Assembly (NCBI GenBank): GCA_016200915.1
Contig: JACQDV010000023.1
Location: 1-64,000 of the forward strand
Source: Sphingobacteriales bacterium
GTDB taxonomy: Bacteria > Bacteroidota > Bacteroidia > Chitinophagales > Chitinophagaceae
Direction of reading: 5' to 3'
DNA: 64,000 nucleotides
Shown here: one piece after another, positions 44,634-53,767 of the stretch
Layout of the letters: the number at the start of each line of letters is the position of its first letter
Numbering within the stretch: position 1 is the stretch's first letter
The notes under the pieces: generated by a model
Seen by the model: the letters and a program-made list of their open reading frames with translations, nothing else
Told to the model about the DNA's origin: nothing
Databases searched by the model: none
Program-made: the position numbers and the translations under genes

Positions 44634-44957
44634 TTATTTAACCAGCATTACCTCAATGGTGAGTTTTACCAGCCTGATTGTATTATTATCAATTTTACCA
44701 ATTCTGTTCGCCAGTCTTTTTTTATCAATAGTCTTAATTTGGTCCAGAGCTATCATTCCGGATTTTCCTGATAAAGTACATTTAATTCTTGAGGGATAGT
44801 TGCGCATAGTAGTAGTTAAAGGGGCAATGATAACGGTGCCAATATTCTCATTCATTTCGTTTGGGGAAATAACCAGGCATGGTCTTGTCTTTTTCATCTC
44901 CCTGCCAATGGTTGGGTCAAGATTAACCCAGTAAACATCATATTGTTTTATTTCCAT
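44634..44957 (-). CDS. mazF: MazF/PemK-family endoribonuclease toxin
   Basis: 107-aa growth-inhibiting mRNA interferase. KQYDVYWVNLDPTIGREMKKTRPCLVIS is the family N-terminus with the Arg of the active site, then VIIAPLTTT and ALDQIKTIDKKRL. The start overlaps the antitoxin end by 10 bp, as expected for a coupled pair. Confidence 0.93.
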   Translation of the reverse strand: MEIKQYDVYWVNLDPTIGREMKKTRPCLVISPNEMNENIGTVIIAPLTTTMRNYPSRIKCTLSGKSGMIALDQIKTIDKKRLANRIGKIDNNTIRLVKLTIEVMLVK

Positions 44958-45208
44958 TGGTCAAAGTTTTCATCTTTAAACACATCCGGTATAAGTAATT
45001 TATCATCGTTGTTTTTAGCCATTTTTTTAAAAGCTTTATCCCAGCCTCTCCTGGGTTTTGGCTGATTACTTTTTAACAGTATCCCGTTTTCATCGGCTTC
45101 CACCTGTATCATGTCGTTGTCACTTTCAAGGGTTTTTAAATACCTGAGTGGAATAACAATTCCTTTTGAATTACCAATCTTTCTGAGTTTTAAAGAGAAT
45201 GTTTCCAT
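44948..45208 (-). CDS. mazE: MazE/AbrB-family antitoxin
   Basis: 86 aa. SpoVT/AbrB swapped-hairpin DNA-binding domain (KLRKIGNSKGIVIPLRYL, ~5-25), then an acidic C-terminal tail (DVFKDENFDQW) that would wrap the toxin. An inverted repeat with 12-bp perfect arms lies 26 bp upstream of the start and overlaps the likely promoter, indicating autorepression by the MazEF complex. Confidence 0.9.
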   Translation of the reverse strand: METFSLKLRKIGNSKGIVIPLRYLKTLESDNDMIQVEADENGILLKSNQPKPRRGWDKAFKKMAKNNDDKLLIPDVFKDENFDQWK

Positions 45209-45233
45209 TTTCCAAATGTTTTGATAAAGCTAC

Positions 45234-45261
45234 AAAATGTTATAACAAATTATAACATTTT
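45234..45261 (-). promoter_or_regulatory. mazEF operator/promoter palindrome
   Basis: AAAATGTTATAA-CAAA-TTATAACATTTT: perfect 12-bp arms and a 4-bp centre. On the minus strand the centre reads TATAATTTG, an overlapping -7/-10-like sequence, so bound repressor would block the promoter. Confidence 0.75.
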
Positions 45262-45275
45262 TTTCGTTTCAGAGT

Positions 45276-45314
45276 AACAGGTATCAGGCCACTTTTAGTG
45301 GCCTGATACCTGTT
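45276..45314. repeat. 17-bp perfect palindrome between mazEF and the MutS-like gene
   Basis: AACAGGTATCAGGCCAC, loop TTTTA, then its exact complement. It overlaps the stop codon of the MutS-like gene. It has no adjacent T-run but may end that transcript or be a bidirectional barrier. Confidence 0.7.
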
Positions 45315-46629
45315 AGAGTTTCTCCAGCAACTCCACCACCTTCTCCCTTTTCAAAATCAAATAGCCCAAACGGTCGTTACTGATGCCGTCTTTTAACTGG
45401 TAACTGAATTTTAATTGTTCACCTTCTGTACTGGTTTCAAAATATTTAAACTGTATGTTGGGATATGTTTTTAAGGCATCACCAATTTCATATAAGTGAG
45501 TGGAAAGAATAAATAATGAATTGCTGATTTTGAGCAAGCCTTTTATAACAGCCGTACTGCAGTTCATGGCATCCTGTATGTTGGTACCTTTAAATATTTC
45601 ATCAATGAGCACCAGCCATTTTCTCCCATCGTTTATTTTTATCACCGTGTTTTTGATGCGCTGCACTTCGTTATAAAAATAACTTTCACCTTTTATGATA
45701 TTGTCCACCACATTAATATTGCTGAAGATGCCGTCAAACAAAGTAAGATGCATTTCTTGTGCTGGAACACCCATTCCCAAATGTGCTAAATAAACAGCCA
45801 CACCAACAGCTTTGATGAAAGTACTTTTGCCGGCCATATTAGCGCCGGTTAAAAAAACAAAGTTGGCTTCCTTATTCATCTCCACATCATATGCCACTGG
45901 TACGGGCAACAGGATATGATATAATTTTTTTGCATTGATATTCGGATGCGGGTAATCTTCAAACACCGGAAAACTTAAATGGTAATGCTGTACGGATTTT
46001 GCCATGCTGTGATAGGCATCCAGCTGATAATAAATATCAATTAACTGGAAAGAAGCATTCTTAAAATCATGGCGCAGATAATTGCCTAACTCCAGCAAAT
46101 GCCCGATATCAATCTTTTCAATATCATTAGCAGTAAGTAACAGTTGTATTCTTTCTCTTTGGATAGAATGTCTTGCTCTGCCAAGCATATTTTTTAATAA
46201 AGGCGGACAATCATCTGTATCCATTGCATCTGTCAGTTGATTTATTCCTTTTATAAAATCAGCAAAGTGCTTAACAGAATATTTTACTAATGAATAATCA
46301 GGCCCGTGAAACCATTTGTAAAAAGTAGCATTGATAGGAGAGTGACCTTGCGGAATGGTATCAATCAAGGATTCAAAAAATTTCTCCATCACCATTAATG
46401 TTCCATTGGTGATGATGGTGGGCCAATGCTCAATATGCTTCAGTAAATGTTTGATGGTGTCCTGTGTGGCGATGATTCTTTTGATGTCGTGGTAAGGTTG
46501 CTGCATTAGTTGTTTCAGCTGGTCACGGCCGCCAAAAGTGGTGGTGAAATTCAGTTTATGAAAAACAGAATATTCTTCTTCCGGATTGAAGATGGAGAGG
46601 TCGTAATAACTGGTTTTGTCTAATTCCAT
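45313..46629 (-). CDS. Short MutS-family ATPase lacking mismatch-recognition domains
   Basis: 438 aa. A MutS core/clamp-like helical region (~1-245) and a MutS ATPase domain with Walker A LTGANMAGKSTF (near 263), NVVDNIIKGESYFYNEV, Walker B WLVLIDEIFKGTN and STHLYEIG. Domains I and II of full MutS are absent and there is no Smr nuclease domain as in MutS2. Such short MutS-like proteins are common in Bacteroidota; role unknown, possibly recombination or structure-specific DNA binding. It probably forms an operon with the upstream dihydroorotase (37-bp gap). Confidence 0.85.
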   Translation of the reverse strand: MELDKTSYYDLSIFNPEEEYSVFHKLNFTTTFGGRDQLKQLMQQPYHDIKRIIATQDTIKHLLKHIEHWPTIITNGTLMVMEKFFESLIDTIPQGHSPINATFYKWFHGPDYSLVKYSVKHFADFIKGINQLTDAMDTDDCPPLLKNMLGRARHSIQRERIQLLLTANDIEKIDIGHLLELGNYLRHDFKNASFQLIDIYYQLDAYHSMAKSVQHYHLSFPVFEDYPHPNINAKKLYHILLPVPVAYDVEMNKEANFVFLTGANMAGKSTFIKAVGVAVYLAHLGMGVPAQEMHLTLFDGIFSNINVVDNIIKGESYFYNEVQRIKNTVIKINDGRKWLVLIDEIFKGTNIQDAMNCSTAVIKGLLKISNSLFILSTHLYEIGDALKTYPNIQFKYFETSTEGEQLKFSYQLKDGISNDRLGYLILKREKVVELLEKL

Positions 46630-46634
46630 TAATA

Positions 46635-46666
46635 GTTTGTGGTTTGTTGTTTTTGGTTTGTGGTTA
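46635..46666 (+). repeat. GTTTGTGG-type low-complexity repeat, copy 3
   Basis: GTTTGTGGTTTGTTGTTTT to TTTGTGGTTATT; fills the gap between dihydroorotase and the MutS-like gene and ends at the dihydroorotase stop. Confidence 0.6.
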
Positions 46667-48007
46667 TTAGCGGTTGAATTTTAACCGCTGTCCCATATTA
46701 GATTCATCAAAACCATTTTGTCCATAAACTAAATGCCCGTTTACAAAAGTATGCGTAATAGTGCCCGGCAATTTCATTCCCTCCAAGGGACTCCAGCCAC
46801 ATTTATATAAAATATTTTCTTTGCTTATTGTCATTTGCTGGTTCATATCAACTATCGCCAGGTCTGCAAAATAGCCTTCTCTTATATAACCCCGTTCAGC
46901 AATATCAAAACAATCAGCTACTGCATGGCTCATCTTTTCGGCAATCTTCTCCAATGAAATTCTTCCCTGTTTATGATGATGGAGCATGAGTTGTAATGGA
47001 TGTTGCACCAGTGGCAAACCTGCATGTGCATGTTCATACGGTGGTTCCTTTTCGTTAAGCAAATGTGGCGCATGGTCAGTAGCAATTACATCAATGCGGT
47101 CATCCAACAAAGCCTTCCATATTGCTTCCCGGTTGTGTGGGGCTTTAATAGCCGGATTACATTTTATCTTATAACCCAACTGTTCATAATCATCACTGCT
47201 GAAAGTAAGATGATGCACACAGGCTTCAGCAGTAATACGTTTATCTTTTAACGGAATTAAATTGGTAAAGAGCTGTAATTCTTTTTCTGTTGAAATATGC
47301 AGAATGTGTAAACGGCTGTTATACTTTTTGGCAAACTGAATAGCAACCAATGATGATTCAAAACATCCTTCCTCATTTCTTACCAAAGGATGGTCAGCAG
47401 GAGAGAGTTCGCCTTTTTCATTTTTGAGCCGCTGATAATTTGCTTTAATAATCTTTTCATCTTCGCAATGCGTGGCAATCAATACTTCGCTTTCACGAAA
47501 AACTTTATCAAGGGTGAGGTAATTATCTACCAGCATATTGCCGGTGCTGGCACCCATAAATATTTTTACTCCGCAAATATCTTTTTTCAGTTCATTTACT
47601 TTTAAAACTTCGGCTGCATTATCATTACTCGTTCCCATAAAGAAAGAGTAATTGGCTAAGGAAGTTTGTGATGCAATCCGGTATTTGTCTTCCAGCAATT
47701 CAATCGTTAATGCATTGGGAATGGTATTGGGCATTTCCATAAACGAAGTAACACCACCAGCCACAGCTGCTTTCGCTTCGGTATAGATGGTTGCTTTATG
47801 TGTTAATCCGGGTTCACGAAAATGCACCTGGTCATCTATCACACCGGGAAACAAATATTTTCCTTCGCCATTAATTTCTGTTGTCAATAAATCGGTGCTG
47901 ATGTCGCCGGCAATTTTTTCAATCCGCCCATGTTTAATCAATACATCATTAACACTAATTCTGCCCTCGTTTACAACTTGTATATTGCGAATCACATAAT
48001 TTTGCAT
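46667..48007 (-). CDS. pyrC: Dihydroorotase
   Basis: 446-aa amidohydrolase of pyrimidine synthesis (N-carbamoyl-aspartate to dihydroorotate). Start ATG 48007 (MQNYVIRN) preferred over an 11-codon extension. Ligand motifs: the strand-1 motif reads DDQVHFREPG, so the first His of the usual HxH is Gln60 while His62 remains; carboxylated Lys in GVKIFMGAST, ATHCEDE, LHILHIST and Asp in ATDHAPH are present. I recall the same DQVHF variant from other Bacteroidota, so it is probably a lineage trait rather than damage. Confidence 0.88.
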   Translation of the reverse strand: MQNYVIRNIQVVNEGRISVNDVLIKHGRIEKIAGDISTDLLTTEINGEGKYLFPGVIDDQVHFREPGLTHKATIYTEAKAAVAGGVTSFMEMPNTIPNALTIELLEDKYRIASQTSLANYSFFMGTSNDNAAEVLKVNELKKDICGVKIFMGASTGNMLVDNYLTLDKVFRESEVLIATHCEDEKIIKANYQRLKNEKGELSPADHPLVRNEEGCFESSLVAIQFAKKYNSRLHILHISTEKELQLFTNLIPLKDKRITAEACVHHLTFSSDDYEQLGYKIKCNPAIKAPHNREAIWKALLDDRIDVIATDHAPHLLNEKEPPYEHAHAGLPLVQHPLQLMLHHHKQGRISLEKIAEKMSHAVADCFDIAERGYIREGYFADLAIVDMNQQMTISKENILYKCGWSPLEGMKLPGTITHTFVNGHLVYGQNGFDESNMGQRLKFNR

Positions 48008-48044
48008 AACTTGAATTTGTAATCTAATACCTAAAAACAATCTA

Positions 48045-49751
48045 ATGCAATTTAAAGAAAGGCTCCTTATAACGGCTGCACTCTGTCTGCCTGTTTTTGT
48101 TTTTTCTCAAAGCACCTATTTTTCGCCGGCGTCCAAACACAATCATTTCATTGACCGCATGGAAATATTGCAGGGAAAAGTGGTTGATCAGAACTTTTCT
48201 ACTAACAAACCATATAACCGGAAGTTTGCCGGTGATCTGGCATTGGCGTTTGATTCATTAACAAAGGCTGGTACTATCAAACTCAGTAGGCAGGATGCTT
48301 ATAACCTTAATAGCTTTTATGCTAATAACAGCGAATGGTATAATGGTGATGAAACTGCTTTTCAAAGCAAGAAGCCATTTTTAAAAAGTTTATACACCAG
48401 CAAGGCTAATTTCTATGAACATAAGGATAAAGATTTTTTTGTGGCGATAAACCCGGTGTTTCAATACCAGTTTATGGCGGCCAGTGGTGATATAAAAAAT
48501 TTATTCATCAATAGCAGGGGCGCCAGTGTAAGGGCAAGGATTGGCAATAAGATTGGAGCTTATTTAACAGTGTATGATAACCAGGAACGTGGCCCGCAAT
48601 TTTTCAGAAATTGGGTAGATACTTTCCGTGCTGTGCCCGGAGCTAATTTTTACAAAGTATTTAAAACAACTGGTGTTGATTATTTTGATGGCAGAGGTGG
48701 TATTACTTTCCCGGCAACAAAGTTTATTGATGTAACACTGGCCTATGATAAAAATTTTATTGGCAATGGTTACCGCAGTTTATTCCTCAGTGATTGGGGC
48801 GGTAATTATTTTTTCCTGAAGCTGAATACCAAAATATGGAAGTTCAATTATCAAAATATTTTTGCTGAACTCAACCCGAAGTTTATCAAAACAGGTGATT
48901 ATTTGTTACCCAAGAAATATGCAGCCATGCATCACCTCAGCATCAATCTTAAAAAATGGCTGAATGTTGGTTTGTTTGAAAGTGTAATATTTGGCAGGAA
49001 AGACCATTTTGAGCTTGGTTATTTAAATCCATTGATTTTATACAGAGTCATTGAAGGAAATATCGGCAGTCCTGATAACATAATGCTTGGTTTTGATTTT
49101 AAAGCCAATGCTGCTAAGCAATTTCAGTTCTATGGTCAGTTGCTGATTGATGAATTAAACTTTAAAGAGCTGAGAAAAGACAAAACATGGTGGGGCAATA
49201 AATTTGGCTTCCAGTTAGGTGGTAAATATATCAATGCCTTTAATGTGCCTAACCTGGATTTGCAGGGTGAAATCAATATTGTAAGGCCATTTACTTATTC
49301 GCACTATTCTGATCCTGTACAATATGATTTTCCAATTGCTAATTATACTCATTATAATCAACCGCTGGCTCATCCGCTGGGAGCTAATTTTAGAGAAGTA
49401 ATTGGTATTGCCCGCTGGCAACCGATCAGCAAATTATTTTTAACAGGCAGAATCATTTTTGCCCGGCAGGGACTTGATAGCTCATCCACCAGCAGAAATT
49501 TTGGAAGCAATATTTTCCGAGCCAATAGCGACCTTACTATTTTTTACGGTTACAAAATTGGTAGTGGGTTAAAAGCAAACCTGCTCAATGCATCTTTTGC
49601 AGCTTCCTACGAAGTAAAGGAGAATGTATTTTTTGATATTTCGGTTTTATTAAGAAACTTTGACGCACCAAACCCACTCGTATCCAAAAACACTACCGTT
49701 GTTAGTGCCGGGGTAAGAGTGAACCTTGTCCGGAGAGACTACGATTTTTAA
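48045..49751 (+). CDS. RemB/Wzi-like outer membrane barrel protein
   Basis: 568 aa with a signal peptide (~1-22, ending FVFSQ). The mid-region RASVRARIGNKIGAYLTVYDNQERGPQF and the barrel strands through DISVLLRNFDAP match the capsule assembly Wzi / gliding motility RemB group. RemB is a surface adhesin-associated protein in Flavobacterium; a polysaccharide-anchoring role is the alternative. It begins 37 bp from the divergent dihydroorotase and its end is 16 bp before the S9 peptidase. Confidence 0.78.
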   Translation: MQFKERLLITAALCLPVFVFSQSTYFSPASKHNHFIDRMEILQGKVVDQNFSTNKPYNRKFAGDLALAFDSLTKAGTIKLSRQDAYNLNSFYANNSEWYNGDETAFQSKKPFLKSLYTSKANFYEHKDKDFFVAINPVFQYQFMAASGDIKNLFINSRGASVRARIGNKIGAYLTVYDNQERGPQFFRNWVDTFRAVPGANFYKVFKTTGVDYFDGRGGITFPATKFIDVTLAYDKNFIGNGYRSLFLSDWGGNYFFLKLNTKIWKFNYQNIFAELNPKFIKTGDYLLPKKYAAMHHLSINLKKWLNVGLFESVIFGRKDHFELGYLNPLILYRVIEGNIGSPDNIMLGFDFKANAAKQFQFYGQLLIDELNFKELRKDKTWWGNKFGFQLGGKYINAFNVPNLDLQGEINIVRPFTYSHYSDPVQYDFPIANYTHYNQPLAHPLGANFREVIGIARWQPISKLFLTGRIIFARQGLDSSSTSRNFGSNIFRANSDLTIFYGYKIGSGLKANLLNASFAASYEVKENVFFDISVLLRNFDAPNPLVSKNTTVVSAGVRVNLVRRDYDF

Positions 49752-49767
49752 AGTAAACCGGAAACAA

Positions 49768-52026
49768 ATGAAATGCTATTTACGATTACCATCCGTAGCC
49801 GGGTGCGTATTGCTATTTTTATCTCTCCAGCAGGCCTCCGCTCAAAAAAGAACAGAGAAACTTCCACTAAATTTAGAATCCATATGGGGTGGTTATTTTG
49901 ATGAACAGCAACTCGTGGTTCATCCCATGAACACACAGGAAAAAATCGCTTTTATTTATGCTGATAAAAATTCCAGTAATGAATTAATTCTGTCGCTTGA
50001 TTTTACAACAGGGCGGTTGGTTGATACATTATTTACCAACCAGGTAGTTCCAAAAGGAGATTCAGTTCCGGTAACATTTACATTTTTTGAAGACTTTGAA
50101 TTATCTCCTAATGATTCACTGGTGCTGATTAAAGCACAGGCTCAGCCATTGTTCCGTATTTCAGGTAAAGAAGCCTGTTATGTTTGGAACCGCAATAAAA
50201 AAATATTGAGAGCAGTTACGGTTGATGGTAAAGTGAGTTATATAAGTTTTTCACCTGATTCAAAAAAGCTGGCGTATATACTGAATAATAATTTATATGT
50301 AAAGGACATGGAAACTGATGCAGTAATAGCTATAACCAGTGATGGAAGTATGGATAATATTACCTACGGATGCGCCGATGCGTTATATGAAAATGGTTTT
50401 GGATTGCGAAAGATGTATAGCTGGAGTGAGGATGGAAAAAATATTGTTTTCACCCGTATTAATGAACTCCCGGTAAAGAATTATCCTATTACTTATTACG
50501 ACAAGAATTATCCGGATGTGTATGGACAACGATATCCCAAAGCCGGGGAGGCCATTCCGCAGGTGGAAGTTTTTTTATATAATTTTCCGTTTAAACTGCT
50601 TACTAAATTAGATGTGGGTGTTAATCCTAATCAATATATTACCGGAATTAACTGGAGCCCCGATGGTAAGTCTGTTTTAATTCAGCGGTTAAATCGTCCG
50701 CAAAACTTTTTGGAAATATTACAGGCAAATATTAAGAACGGAAATACAAAAACGATTTACAGCGAAACAAAACCGGATTATGTAAAACTGTTTCCGGATA
50801 ATTTATTCTGCATTAAAAGCCGCAATTCATTTTTATGGCAAACCGAAAAGAATGGATGGAGCCATATTTATGAATTTTCTATGGATTCACTAAAGATGAA
50901 ACAAGTAACCACAGGTGATTGGGAAGTGCAGAAAATAAAAGGGGTAGATGAAGAAAATAGTTTTATTTATTATATGAGCAATGAACCATCACCACGGGGA
51001 AGCAGTTTGTACCGTATTAAATATGATGGTACCCAAAGAAGAAGGTTGACGGATAAAAATGGCTGGCATGAAACATTATTGGCTAATACCAAACGATATT
51101 TTCTCGATATCTACAGTAATCTGAATAATCCCACCATATACCAGATGTACTCAACCAGGGAACAAAAATTATATCAGCCATTAATTGAAAATAAAGAACT
51201 GAAAAACCGGTTAAGTCAGTACAAAATTCCTGAAGTTGATTTCTTCACCTTTAAATCTTCCGATGATAAGCTGCTGTATGGATATTTTATTCGTCCACTA
51301 AACGCAGAAGGGGCAAAACATCCTTTGCTGATTTATAACTATGGTTCACCCGAATTGCAGGGAGTAACAGACAGGTGGAATGATAAAGTATTAATGAGCT
51401 TAAAATACCTGGCATCTCAGGGCTATTATGTTGCCTGTATTGACACCCGCGGCACACCTGGAAAAGGAGAGATTTATAGGAAGGTGAATTATAAAAAAAT
51501 TGGTGATTCAGAATTGGATGATTTAATGCAAGCAAAGAAATTCATCATCCGTTCAATGAATGCTAATGTAGATTCAGCCAAAGTAGCAGTGATGGGCTGG
51601 AGTTATGGGGGATATATCAGCACACTGGCTGCTACTAAATATGCTTCTGGCTTTGCAGCAGCCATCGCCATTGCACCTGTTACCAACTGGCGTTTATATG
51701 AAAATATTTTTGCTGAACGCTATATGACCATGCCCAGCGAAAACCCGGATGGTTATTTGAATAATGCACCGGTGAATTTTGTAAACAACTACAAAGGTGG
51801 TTTATTATTAGTACACGGTACTGCTGATGATAATGTGCATTTGCAAAATAGTATGGTACTGAGCAGGGAACTGGTGAATGCCAACAAACAATTTGATCAA
51901 TATTACTTAACTGACAGAGGGCACCTGTTAAATGATAATGTAAACAACATTACCCGCCTCAATCTTTTTATAAAAATCAGGAATTTTTTGAACAACCAGT
52001 TAGGGGTAGGGAATAATCAGAAATAA
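49768..52026 (+). CDS. S9-family dipeptidyl peptidase (DPP IV-like)
   Basis: 752-aa secreted serine peptidase. Signal peptide ~1-26 (ending QQASAQ), an eight-bladed propeller domain (DPPIV_N, ~50-500), and a C-terminal alpha/beta hydrolase with nucleophile Ser in GWSYGGY, Asp in GTADDNVH and His in DRGHLL. Start ATG 49768 (MKCYLRL) gives the signal sequence; a longer frame overlaps the previous gene. Likely cleaves X-Pro or X-Ala dipeptides in the periplasm. Confidence 0.92.
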   Translation: MKCYLRLPSVAGCVLLFLSLQQASAQKRTEKLPLNLESIWGGYFDEQQLVVHPMNTQEKIAFIYADKNSSNELILSLDFTTGRLVDTLFTNQVVPKGDSVPVTFTFFEDFELSPNDSLVLIKAQAQPLFRISGKEACYVWNRNKKILRAVTVDGKVSYISFSPDSKKLAYILNNNLYVKDMETDAVIAITSDGSMDNITYGCADALYENGFGLRKMYSWSEDGKNIVFTRINELPVKNYPITYYDKNYPDVYGQRYPKAGEAIPQVEVFLYNFPFKLLTKLDVGVNPNQYITGINWSPDGKSVLIQRLNRPQNFLEILQANIKNGNTKTIYSETKPDYVKLFPDNLFCIKSRNSFLWQTEKNGWSHIYEFSMDSLKMKQVTTGDWEVQKIKGVDEENSFIYYMSNEPSPRGSSLYRIKYDGTQRRRLTDKNGWHETLLANTKRYFLDIYSNLNNPTIYQMYSTREQKLYQPLIENKELKNRLSQYKIPEVDFFTFKSSDDKLLYGYFIRPLNAEGAKHPLLIYNYGSPELQGVTDRWNDKVLMSLKYLASQGYYVACIDTRGTPGKGEIYRKVNYKKIGDSELDDLMQAKKFIIRSMNANVDSAKVAVMGWSYGGYISTLAATKYASGFAAAIAIAPVTNWRLYENIFAERYMTMPSENPDGYLNNAPVNFVNNYKGGLLLVHGTADDNVHLQNSMVLSRELVNANKQFDQYYLTDRGHLLNDNVNNITRLNLFIKIRNFLNNQLGVGNNQK

Positions 52027-52172
52027 GAAATAGTGGGGGTAATATAAAAAAATAAAGGCCGGATAGAAATCCAGCCCGCTTTAAAATCCAATATCCTATG
52101 AAAAACCGAGAACAAGATAGTCATTCGGTTTAGAAAAGTGGCATGTTTTTGAGATTTTTTTTTGCACCTTAT

Positions 52173-52889
52173 TTAGCCCTCTAAATGAATGCTAAAAACG
52201 ATCATCCGGGACTGGAGCCGGTCTAATACATTAGAATATTTAAGATTTACGTCCCGGCTATGAATATTATTAAAACCATTGCTGATCTTAATTTCAGGGG
52301 AAAAAATGAAGCTTTTAAAGTAGAAATTAAAGCCAATTCCGCCCTCAAAACCATAGTCGCTTGCTTTAAGTTTTACCAGGTCTTCGGCACGCCGGGCAGT
52401 GGAATTGCTGGCCATATCGTAATCATATTTAAGTCCTGCCATCATATAAACCCTGAAATTATCAATCCGGTCGCTTTTAAATTTTACCTGAATGGGCAAA
52501 GACATCAGGATTGACTCAATATTTTTAGTAGGGTTAGGAATATCAAGCGGCCCATCGTAACGGGTTACGTAGCGAATGGTTTTGGAGGCAAAAATTAATT
52601 GTGGATTTACTCTCACTTCAAAACGGTTGCTTAAATGAGCTGTAGCTAACAAGCCTAAACCAAAGCCACCGGCATTGCGTGGTTCCGATACCATTATCGT
52701 ATCACTCTGTAAGAATTGCGGATGATGAGAAGCATGTAAATAAGATGAATTATAAGAGAGGGTGATTCCAAAATAGTAAGGCTTTAAATCATGATCCGGA
52801 AGATTAAGTTCTCTTTGAGCAATAGAACTTTTAACCATCAATAATAAAACACCCGCAGCAATTACTTGCTTCCGCAATAAATGGAACAT
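52173..52889 (-). CDS. porT: PorT-family type IX secretion protein
   Basis: 238-aa outer membrane beta-barrel. Signal peptide ~1-25 (MFHLLRKQ... ending SIAQ), then YYFGITLSYNSSYL, the family N-terminus, and strands ending MIVFSIHLEG. PorT is a component or assembly factor of the type IX secretion and gliding apparatus. Its position directly after ubiE is conserved in many Bacteroidota. I take the ATG at 52889 because it gives a good signal peptide; it still overlaps the ubiE stop by 28 bp. An upstream ATG at 52913 is the alternative. Confidence 0.85.
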   Translation of the reverse strand: MFHLLRKQVIAAGVLLLMVKSSIAQRELNLPDHDLKPYYFGITLSYNSSYLHASHHPQFLQSDTIMVSEPRNAGGFGLGLLATAHLSNRFEVRVNPQLIFASKTIRYVTRYDGPLDIPNPTKNIESILMSLPIQVKFKSDRIDNFRVYMMAGLKYDYDMASNSTARRAEDLVKLKASDYGFEGGIGFNFYFKSFIFSPEIKISNGFNNIHSRDVNLKYSNVLDRLQSRMIVFSIHLEG

Positions 52890-53608
52890 ATTCCTAAACT
52901 CAGCTTTTTGCATGATGTATAACTGTACCCCTGTTTATTTAAAATCTCAACAAACGCATCGCCTTCGGGGAAAGCCTGTATGGAATTATTAAGGTAGCTG
53001 TAAGCTTCTTTGTTTTTTGAGAACATTTTACCAAACTGCGGCGCCACAATCTTCATATAAATATTGTAGAACCGGCTAAACCATTTGGTTTTTGGTTTGG
53101 AAAACTCAAGCACCACCAGTTTACCTCCGGGTTTCAACACACGTCTTATCTCGTTTAGGCCCTTTTCCAGGTTTTCAAAATTGCGTACCCCAAAGGCTAC
53201 GGTCACTGCATCAAACGAATTATCAGGAAAATTTATTGTTTCACTATCCCCTTTTTGAAGAATGATTTTATCCCCCAAACCCTGCTTATCAATCTTTTGC
53301 CTGCCTATCTCCAGCATCTTTTCCGATATATCAATACCAATTATTTTTTCGGCGTTAAGGAGTTTTATTTCAAGCAACGCCATATCAGCCGTACCGGTAG
53401 CAACATCTAATATTTGTTGGGGGTTTATATCTTTTAATTGACTGATGGCTTTTTTGCGCCAGTTGATATCTGTGCCGGCAGATAGAAAACGGTTTAAAAA
53501 GTCGTAACGAAAAGCGATGGAATCAAACATTTTAGCCACCTGCTCTTTTTTTGTTTCTGCTGATGTTTGAAACGGAACTACTTTATTGTGTAAATATTTT
53601 TCGCTCAT
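52862..53608 (-). CDS. menG: Demethylmenaquinone methyltransferase
   Basis: UbiE/MenG methyltransferase (248 aa), last step of menaquinone synthesis using SAM. FDSIAFRYDFLNRFLSAG (N-terminal UbiE signature), SAM motif I DVATGTADMALL, and VTVAFGVRNFENLEKGL (second signature) are visible. The C-terminal tail SYTSCKKLSLGICSIYCGSK is typical. A perfect -7 element (TAACTTTG) lies 7 bp upstream of the ATG. Overlaps porT, suggesting co-transcription. Confidence 0.95.
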   Translation of the reverse strand: MSEKYLHNKVVPFQTSAETKKEQVAKMFDSIAFRYDFLNRFLSAGTDINWRKKAISQLKDINPQQILDVATGTADMALLEIKLLNAEKIIGIDISEKMLEIGRQKIDKQGLGDKIILQKGDSETINFPDNSFDAVTVAFGVRNFENLEKGLNEIRRVLKPGGKLVVLEFSKPKTKWFSRFYNIYMKIVAPQFGKMFSKNKEAYSYLNNSIQAFPEGDAFVEILNKQGYSYTSCKKLSLGICSIYCGSK

Positions 53609-53615
53609 AGAGCCG

Positions 53616-53623
53616 CAAAGTTA
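53616..53623 (-). promoter_or_regulatory. -7 promoter element of menG-porT
   Basis: TAACTTTG on the minus strand, exact match to TAnnTTTG, just upstream of the ATG. Confidence 0.5.
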
Positions 53624-53636
53624 GGTGAGTTTTTTA

Positions 53637-53700
53637 TTTGTGGTTTGTAGTTTATGGTTTGTGGTTTCAAAAGTTCAACAGGTTCAAAAAGTTCAACAAG
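53637..53700. repeat. GTTTGTGG-type repeat copy 4 followed by GTTCAACA repeats
   Basis: ATTTGTGGTTTGTAGTTTA to 53669, then two AAGTTCAACA units (AAAAGTTCAACAGGTTC and AAAAAGTTCAACAAG). A third low-complexity word, CCAACTGGAAACTGCCAAC, follows near 53723. All lie between menG and engB. Confidence 0.6.
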
Positions 53701-53767
53701 TTTTTACTTGTATTGCTATCCTGCCAACTGGAAACTGCCAACTTGTTTTCAGCGTATCTTGCAGCCC

